From NCBI GenBank assembly GCA_963790075.1, contig CAWBNG010000004.1, forward strand, positions 1,357,268-1,421,267: a stretch of DNA of 64,000 nucleotides. The letters are read 5' to 3'. Numbering within the stretch: position 1 is the first letter of the stretch; the number at the start of each line of letters is the position of its first letter. The stretch is from CAYOUV01 sp963790075. Lineage in GTDB: Bacteria > Chloroflexota > Anaerolineae > Anaerolineales > Villigracilaceae. Shown here in pieces: positions 58,768 through 64,000 of the stretch. The notes below the pieces were generated by a model, which worked only from the letters and a program-made list of their open reading frames with translations, was not told the origin of the DNA and did no database searches. The translations under genes were made by a program, and so were the position numbers.

Positions 58768-60603
58768 CTATTCTTCGTCTTCGCTGTGCTCAGTTTCCTT
58801 GGGCGCACCACCGAGTTTGGGCTCCGGTTTATCGAGATATTGATCCAAAAACGAGGGTGCATCGGGATGGTCCACATGTAGCGCATGATCGTAATCCCCG
58901 GCAGCGGCAGGGACAGGCTCATAGCGGATCGGGCGTCGCACCCCAAACAACTCGAAGAAGCGAGCCACTCCGATCAAGATGCGTCCGCGCAAAGAATGGC
59001 GGTATTCCTGCATCTTCAATGATTGCCACTCTACGATGGAAGCCATAGCGCCCTGAACGCGTGCTTTCTCGCGTACGATGCGGTGTATTTGTTTCGGCTC
59101 ACGATAACCTAGCGGAGATAGCAGCAGCATATGAGCCAAAATCGCCAAAACTGTGAAACCGATCAGGGCGACCCAGCCTCCCTCATCCCATTTCCCGATC
59201 AGCTGGCCGAGGAATACTGCAAACGCGAGTCCGCTAGCAAATGTCGCAGCGGCTGTGCCCCATTTGCGCGCGCGGCCTGTAGTATTTTCAACAACGTGGC
59301 GACGAACTGCCAGTCCCATGACCATAATCGGCATGAAAACGCCCACCCCGTAAAACGGAATTGCCACAGTTGTCTGCCCTCGTACCAACAGCATGATCAA
59401 CACGGAAAGTCCGAAGGTAATCGTGACCGAACGGGTGAACGTGCCGCGTGGATCGCGGTAGATGATGGCCTCCGGAATCTCACCGATGGCCACATCGCGC
59501 CATTCGGTAGCCTGCGCGTCCTGAAATGCGGTCATGGAAGCCGCCGCCAGCATAAAGACCGCCAATATCTGGTATGCCCAGAACAAGATCACACCGCCCG
59601 GGATTTGACCAAAGCCAATAAAAGCCATGTTGCCAACCAAGGTGCGACCAAATGTCCCGTCGAACACATTGAAACGTAAAGAGAAGAAAGTCAGGAAAAG
59701 AGTGGTCAAACCACCGTAGAAAAGAAAGGCAGTTTGCACGAAACGACCTACTCCAGATTTTCCGCTGTAGAAATTCCACAGTCCATTGAGGTGCGGCATG
59801 CGCCGCTTACCCCATTTGACCAGCTCTGTGTCTGCGTCAATGAAGAATTGAACGCCATTGGATACCGCCTCCAGGCCTGTCAGTGCAACCATGCCTTTCA
59901 TGGAAGCGGTCAGCAGGTGGAACAAAGCCTGACCAAGCGAAACGGGTGCAGCGACCACATCCGATGGCGCCGGCGGGATGCCTTTGAAATGTGCGATCAA
60001 CAAACCAATCGCCATTGTGAGGGTCAGAAACACAAAAACACCAAGCATCATGAAAACCACACGCGCAAACTCTCCACGCCCGCGGATGGTAAGATACCAA
60101 GTAACGGCTGCCAGGATCGCGCCAATAGCAAAATGCCAGATCCAATGCGCGTCATAAGCATTGATGATAGACAAGAGCTGATCCCCACCGGACAAAGCCG
60201 AGACCACAATGGTCAGGACGTAATCCTGGATCAAAGTCACAGCCACAATCAAACTCAAGGTAGGTTTTAGATACCGCATCGAGGCGGTATACGAACCGCC
60301 ACCCTCGTTGAAGGGACCAAGCGAGTACATGTAAAGCAGGCCGAAGGTAAAGTTAGCAAAGGCAATGACCGCAACCGCAATGTAAGCAAGCCTTCCCTGC
60401 AAACCATACGGGTGTAAAGCGCTCATCATTTCGCCGGTGGCATAGTAATACGAGGTGAAATAATCTACGCCAAACAAGGCGATTGCAGCCAGCACGCCGA
60501 TCTGGCCAGCGCCGTGGACGTGGACATCTTCCTGTCTCTCTCGTGGCGCGACACGCAGGGAAACGACAAGAGCAACAATTAATAGAGCGATGGAGAAAAA
60601 CAT
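58768..60603 (-). CDS. APC-superfamily permease, possibly a K+ or amino-acid transporter
   Basis: 611 residues with about twelve helices and a hydrophilic C-terminus (about 520-611) ending in an acidic tail (EHSEDEE). The first helices have GVDYFTSYYYATGEMMSALHPYG and FGLLYMYSLGPFNEGGGSYTASMRYLK, the unwound helix-1/Gly-rich helix pattern of APC permeases. KimA-type K+ importers belong to this superfamily, and the adjoining TrkA genes make K+ a plausible substrate. Amino-acid transport cannot be excluded. Confidence 0.8.
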   Translation of the reverse strand: MFFSIALLIVALVVSLRVAPRERQEDVHVHGAGQIGVLAAIALFGVDYFTSYYYATGEMMSALHPYGLQGRLAYIAVAVIAFANFTFGLLYMYSLGPFNEGGGSYTASMRYLKPTLSLIVAVTLIQDYVLTIVVSALSGGDQLLSIINAYDAHWIWHFAIGAILAAVTWYLTIRGRGEFARVVFMMLGVFVFLTLTMAIGLLIAHFKGIPPAPSDVVAAPVSLGQALFHLLTASMKGMVALTGLEAVSNGVQFFIDADTELVKWGKRRMPHLNGLWNFYSGKSGVGRFVQTAFLFYGGLTTLFLTFFSLRFNVFDGTFGRTLVGNMAFIGFGQIPGGVILFWAYQILAVFMLAAASMTAFQDAQATEWRDVAIGEIPEAIIYRDPRGTFTRSVTITFGLSVLIMLLVRGQTTVAIPFYGVGVFMPIMVMGLAVRRHVVENTTGRARKWGTAAATFASGLAFAVFLGQLIGKWDEGGWVALIGFTVLAILAHMLLLSPLGYREPKQIHRIVREKARVQGAMASIVEWQSLKMQEYRHSLRGRILIGVARFFELFGVRRPIRYEPVPAAAGDYDHALHVDHPDAPSFLDQYLDKPEPKLGGAPKETEHSEDEE

Positions 60604-60614
60604 GTGATGACCTG

Positions 60615-61724
60615 TTATTCGTTCTCGAATGCTTTCTCAAACAAGTCGAGCAAATAAAGTAAGTGTTTGCGAGTAGATGGACTTAAGCGCGTGTCCTGGC
60701 TGACTTTGACCTCTTCCTGGTGCACGGCGCGTACGACAAACGCCGGGACGAACATGATCCGTCCTGCGGGGATCACTTCGAAATTCGAGAAATCGATGCG
60801 GAGCTCCTGGTCGTCGAAGTAAGGCAGGCTCAGGCTGAGCCCCCGGTTCAGGCTTCTGACCGACGTCCTTTTCTTGATTTGAGCAATGATTTCTTTGGTT
60901 TGGAAAACCGCCAAAGCGCGCCCCTGGTTGACCAGTTGGCCGAGCATCCCATATCTCTTTTTGGTATACTCTTTGTCCGCGGAAATATACGGAGCCAGCG
61001 CAACCGCCAGGAACAACACTTCCATAAATCGCTGCATGGATTTGATGTGCGCCTTTGCCTCTTCGACTGACTTGACCAACAATTTCCCTTTTTCATCAAA
61101 GGCCACCCACTGCGGCAGGTAGAACTTACGCGCATAGGGTACAAACGGAACAAGCAATTCGCCGCGTCCTGCTTCTGTTTTCCCTTCTTCAACGATTGCA
61201 TCGGTTGCTGCGGTGATCGCTGATTCCAGTTCAAGGATTTCATCCTCAGGGACAGAAGGGATCGTTTCTTCTTCATCTGCGAGTTTGTAGGAGACGCTGC
61301 GACCAGCGGGTAGCATGTTATAGACCATATGCAAAACGGCAGCATGGCGCAGCAAACCGGCCGCAACAGAGACGGCACGGTCCGGAGATTGCTCCAACTC
61401 ATTGAGGGTATGGCGTAATAGCTTGTAAGATTCCAATTTGCGTAATCGACTGAATAAATTTCCAGCTGAGTAATTTCGCTGGCTCTGAGGGATGGTCACC
61501 AGCGCAGGGGATTGGCCGTTTTGTAATGGAAACGAAACGCGATCTGGAAGGGAAAACCGTACCTGTGATGCACCCTCTACGAGTGCTTCTGCGATGTGTT
61601 TTCCTTGTGCTTCCAAAAAGCGCTGTATGATGGCAGGCTGTGCCGAAAATAGGGCATGTTGAAGTTCGTATTCTTCAGTCAGCCGGTCCGACAAGAAGGA
61701 TTGGTTGAGGTTTGTATGTGACAT
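60615..61724 (-). CDS. Hypothetical soluble protein
   Basis: 369 residues, no membrane helix or signal peptide. Mostly helical: residues 1-60 (LSDRLTEEYELQHALFSAQPAIIQRFLEAQGKHIAEAL), a helical middle with an acidic stretch (DEEETIPSVPEDEILELESAI), and a C-terminal half with some beta (DDQELRIDFSNFEVIPAGRIMFVPAFVVRAVHQEEV). I recognise no family. It precedes the APC permease on the same strand with an 11-bp gap, so it may be expressed with it. Confidence 0.65.
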   Translation of the reverse strand: MSHTNLNQSFLSDRLTEEYELQHALFSAQPAIIQRFLEAQGKHIAEALVEGASQVRFSLPDRVSFPLQNGQSPALVTIPQSQRNYSAGNLFSRLRKLESYKLLRHTLNELEQSPDRAVSVAAGLLRHAAVLHMVYNMLPAGRSVSYKLADEEETIPSVPEDEILELESAITAATDAIVEEGKTEAGRGELLVPFVPYARKFYLPQWVAFDEKGKLLVKSVEEAKAHIKSMQRFMEVLFLAVALAPYISADKEYTKKRYGMLGQLVNQGRALAVFQTKEIIAQIKKRTSVRSLNRGLSLSLPYFDDQELRIDFSNFEVIPAGRIMFVPAFVVRAVHQEEVKVSQDTRLSPSTRKHLLYLLDLFEKAFENE

Positions 61725-61910
61725 TCTTTACCTGTTAGAAATTCGAAATTGACTTTTGAGTTAACGAGTGCTCTAACCACCGTATCCCATTTAGTACATT
61801 TTCACCAACGGGTTCATTCGGCTGTTTCCGTGGCATGACTTTACATGCCAGGAAAATGATGGCTAGAAGGAATTCACCTATTATTTTTCGATAAAGCGGC
61901 GAATGGGGTT

Positions 61911-62084
61911 TTATGGAAACAGAGAATTCCACAGCAAGAGCAGGCCAAATTCGACAATGACAGACACTAACAACAGGGTCGTATGCGCCCAGTCCTTTGG
62001 CAACTGATCTATCATCACCTGCATCCAGAAGAAACCGGCCATGATGCCGATCGCCCCCAGCCATAAAATGAACTGTGACAGCAA
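61911..62084 (-). CDS. Small two-helix membrane protein
   Basis: 57 residues, missed by length limits. TTG 62084 gives MLSQFILWLGAIGIMAGFFWMQVMIDQLPKDWAHTTLLLVSVIVEFG.. with two clear membrane helices and stop TAA 61911-61913. Codon content and the hydrophobic pattern are better than those of an overlapping 109-residue frame (61735-62064) that I reject. The start and its Shine-Dalgarno are uncertain. It lies 10 bp after the Usp-like gene. Confidence 0.5.
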   Translation of the reverse strand: MLSQFILWLGAIGIMAGFFWMQVMIDQLPKDWAHTTLLLVSVIVEFGLLLLWNSLFP

Positions 62085-62094
62085 TCCTGAACGT

Positions 62095-62559
62095 TTATAC
62101 CTGGGAGATTTTAAGGCCCGAAAGAATATAGAACGGCGCTTGAAAGCGGGAAGTCAATTCCTGGCTGATTGACCTGCCCTCGGTGCTGAGTTCATCTTTG
62201 GCCCGGATGACGATCATATCCCCAGGCCAGATGATCTCTTCCATTTTTTTCATCCAAGACACCCCACCTAAAACCATCGTGCTTACGGACACGCTTCTAT
62301 CTTGGATAGCAGCCGTCAGCGTTACCAGTTGTCGACGTATCATTGCTTCTTCCAGGTGATCCGGACTTATTCCTATCAGCAAAACATGCGCGTGCATCGA
62401 AATTGCAAGCTTATAAACACGCTGCGCTAACTGGCCGATATTGATGTCAGCTTCCAACAATGGAATGACCAACCGCTCTGTAGGCATCGAGGTAGTATTG
62501 GCGTCAGCAGGCATGTGGTCTGGATATTTATCTGGGATGAGCGATTCTATGTTGTTCAT
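62095..62559 (-). CDS. Universal-stress-protein-like domain protein
   Basis: About 154 residues from ATG 62559 (GAAAGGCATTT upstream); the upstream frame to 62670 crosses a terminator. RLVIPLLEADINIGQLAQRVYKLAISMHAHVLLIGIS is the first strand-helix of a Usp/KdpD-sensor-like fold, and the end LGGVSWMKKMEEIIWPGDMIVIRAKDEL has the nucleotide-loop strand but lacks the G-x2-G-x9-G ATP signature, so ATP binding is doubtful. Next to the KdpE/KdpD genes it may be a split-off sensor piece. Confidence 0.65.
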   Translation of the reverse strand: MNNIESLIPDKYPDHMPADANTTSMPTERLVIPLLEADINIGQLAQRVYKLAISMHAHVLLIGISPDHLEEAMIRRQLVTLTAAIQDRSVSVSTMVLGGVSWMKKMEEIIWPGDMIVIRAKDELSTEGRSISQELTSRFQAPFYILSGLKISQV

Positions 62560-62632
62560 AAATGCCTTTCTTTCCGGCTTTATCGTAACAAACAGGTATA
62601 AAACGGTGACAAAGGATTTGACCAATCCCATT

Positions 62633-62668
62633 AAGAAAAAATAAAAATACCCCGATGCGGGGCATTTC
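62633..62668 (-). terminator. Rho-independent terminator after kdpE
   Basis: Minus strand: TGCCCCGCATCGGGGTA followed by TTTTTATTTTTT. It lies 22 bp after the stop of the kdpE-like gene and separates it from the Usp-like gene. Confidence 0.9.
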
Positions 62669-62689
62669 AAGCATGAGGGCTTAAGAGTA

Positions 62690-63385
62690 TTAAACGTCTG
62701 CCAGAAAACGATAACCCACGCCAGGTTCTGTCAGGATGTATTTGGGCTGATCCGGATCTTCTTCTAACTTCTTACGAAGTTGGCGTACGTACACACGCAA
62801 ATATTCAGTGTGGTCGGCATCTGCTGGTCCCCACACATGATTTAGAATGGATTGATGTGTGAGCACGCGTCCCCGATTAGATACCAGATAAGCCAGCAGG
62901 TTGAATTCTGTGGCAGTCAGTTTCACATCTTCACCATCACGAGTTACAACATGCCAGGCTATGTCGATCTTCAGCCGCCCAACTTCGACAATACTGGTCT
63001 GGTTCCCGTTTATCCGGGCCGAGTGGCGTAGCGCCACCCGCACGTGTGCAAGCAACTCTTCGATCCCAAACGGTTTGGTCAGGTAATCATCGGCTCCCTT
63101 ATCCAGTGCGGTAACTTTGTCTCGTTCACTATCGCGGACAGACAAAACGATGATCGGGCATTGTGTCCATTCTCGCAACCGCGCACAGACCTCGAACCCA
63201 TCCATATCTGGCAAGCCAAGATCAAGGATAATGATATCTGGCATACTGGTCGCGGCTAAAGTCAATCCATCCTCGCCACGATTGGCTGTTGTAACCTTGA
63301 AATTCTTTTCGGTCAAGATGGTTCGCAAAGCGCGCAAAATTTGTGGCTCATCATCGATAACCAGAATATGAGGTGATGTGATCAT
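62690..63385 (-). CDS. kdpE: KdpE-type response regulator
   Basis: 231 residues. Receiver: ILVIDDEPQILRAL, phosphoacceptor Asp in PDIIILDLGLPDMDG (about 53), LSVRDSERDKV and Lys in DDYLTKPFGIEEL. OmpR-type winged helix: LTATEFNLLAYLVSNRGRVLTHQSILNHVWGPADADHTEYLRVYVRQLRKKLE.. and YILTEPGVGYRF, a pattern specific to KdpE. It would activate the Kdp K+ pump genes or other K+ genes; no kdpABC is in the window. The ATG overlaps the kinase stop (ATGA). Confidence 0.92.
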   Translation of the reverse strand: MITSPHILVIDDEPQILRALRTILTEKNFKVTTANRGEDGLTLAATSMPDIIILDLGLPDMDGFEVCARLREWTQCPIIVLSVRDSERDKVTALDKGADDYLTKPFGIEELLAHVRVALRHSARINGNQTSIVEVGRLKIDIAWHVVTRDGEDVKLTATEFNLLAYLVSNRGRVLTHQSILNHVWGPADADHTEYLRVYVRQLRKKLEEDPDQPKYILTEPGVGYRFLADV

Positions 63386-64000
63386 TCGCCCTCCAGCTCG
63401 GAAGGCAATCGATATGGTGGCACTCCATCCTGCGTGAGAGGCAGTGTAAAATTAAATGCAAACCCATCCTTGAGATTCTCACCCCAAATACGGCCGCCAT
63501 GCGCCTCAATAATCCCCTTACAAATAGAGAGCCCCAGGCCAGTGCCTTTTACACGGTCGGCGTCGGTAACCCGATAGAACTTGTCGAATATCCGTTCGAG
63601 ATGCTCTTCGGGAACTTTTGGCCCTTGGTTGCAGACCTGAACCTGTATCGAGTAACCTGGATATGAGCATGGACACGGATCAGTGTTCCTTCTGGCGCAT
63701 ATTTGGCGCTATTACTGAGGAGATTGGTAAAGACCTGCCCTATCTGCACATAATCTATAGGCACAAGTGGCAAATCTTCCGGTAAATCGATCGCAAGCTT
63801 ATAACCGTCCGTTAGACCATGCATGCGGGTAAGAACGCTGCCCACGATCTCCGAGAGGATATTCCATTCCCGTTTAGGTTTTAAAACGCCAGCCTCGATG
63901 CGGGACATATCTAACAGATTACCAACAACCATATCCAGGTGATCTGCCTCATCGTTTATTGCTGCAAGCAGTTCATTCCGCGCAGATGAATCCCAACCGA
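63382..64000 (-). pseudogene. KdpD-like histidine kinase, 3' part, one apparent frameshift; runs off the window
   Basis: Enters from the right edge with NELLAAINDEADHLDMVVGNLLDMSRIEAG (HisKA to HATPase linker), then QIGQVFTNLLSNSAKYAPEG (N box). Near 63645 the frame moves and goes on with VQVCNQGPKVPEEHLERIFDKFYR, GTGLGLSICKGIIEAHGGRIW, ending at TGA 63382-63384. One base change restores a normal HATPase_c. The phosphorylated His lies outside the window. Partner of KdpE; the KdpD-type end (VPEEHLERIFDKFYR) supports the pairing. Confidence 0.85.

Noticed and set aside
61735..62064. 109-residue minus-strand frame
   Set aside because: It overlaps a better hydrophobic two-helix frame (61911-62084) and its composition (MAGGDRHHGRF..) looks like an out-of-frame translation.
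1..64000. CRISPR array or cas genes
   Set aside because: No regularly spaced 25-40 bp repeats with unique spacers and no Cas1/Cas2 or effector motifs seen.

Overview
The window looks like a chromosomal segment of an uncultured Chloroflexota bacterium, most likely Anaerolineae. This is inferred from gene style, not from a marker gene. The cues are lipoproteins with Thr/Pro-rich linkers, several GT-C type membrane glycosyltransferases, a DUF2085 protein, a glutaredoxin-thioredoxin reductase fusion, PRC-barrel, baeRF and CbpA stress genes, and ParA/DnaA_N/SSB plasmid-type modules. No rRNA or ribosomal protein gene is present. One complete tRNA (Thr-CGT) and three damaged tRNA-like sequences are visible.

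Layout. 0-17.5 kb is ordinary backbone: an SMR exporter end, a GNAT enzyme, three membrane glycosyltransferases, tRNA-Thr, a GT4 glycosyltransferase, a NYN/LOTUS protein, a YHS protein, an MFS exporter, a response regulator/histidine kinase pair, a lipoprotein, DUF2085, an FAD oxidoreductase, TauE/SafE, and a redox cluster (glutaredoxin, Grx-TrxR fusion, NnrE). 17.6-27.6 kb is a stress island bounded by two 3' fragments of a tRNA-Arg(TCG) gene and containing two ~100-bp direct repeats. It carries a PRC-barrel protein, an unknown protein, a baeRF protein, an HPF-like protein, CbpA with a partner, a truncated clpB, a relic of a proton P-type ATPase and a GT39-like enzyme. 27.8-33.8 kb is a plasmid/ICE-like replication and partition module (ParA, RHH partner, DnaA_N-like initiator with an internal 22-bp iteron-like array, tandem OB-fold proteins, a PD-(D/E)XK nuclease-like protein), with several frameshifts and no conjugation genes.

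34.6-46.0 kb is an integron: a divergent IntI integrase followed by gene cassettes on the + strand, separated by attC sites. The attC sites are heavily invaded. Three copies of an ORF-less group II intron sit in the R' boxes of two sites (two copies head to tail). An IS110-family element and a 178-bp MITE interrupt another. An IS91-family transposase occupies the first cassette position. 46.1-51.5 kb holds minus-strand genes, including a second run of cassettes separated by short attC-like palindromes. Five cassette-type genes in the two runs encode HEPN-like proteins with R-N-x(n)-H motifs. 51.5-53.9 kb has an XRE regulator, a tRNA-Asp-like remnant and a large serine recombinase broken by an in-frame stop.

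54-64 kb returns to backbone with a minus-strand ion-homeostasis cluster: two TrkA-type regulators, a P-type ATPase, an APC permease, unknown genes, a Usp-like protein and a KdpE/KdpD-like two-component pair.

The most notable feature is the layered integron: cassettes dominated by HEPN-like genes, with introns, an IS and a MITE all placed in cassette recombination sites. At least nine apparent single-base frameshifts or in-frame stops are scattered across the window. They may be real decay or uncorrected indels in the assembly, so each broken gene below should be read with that in mind.
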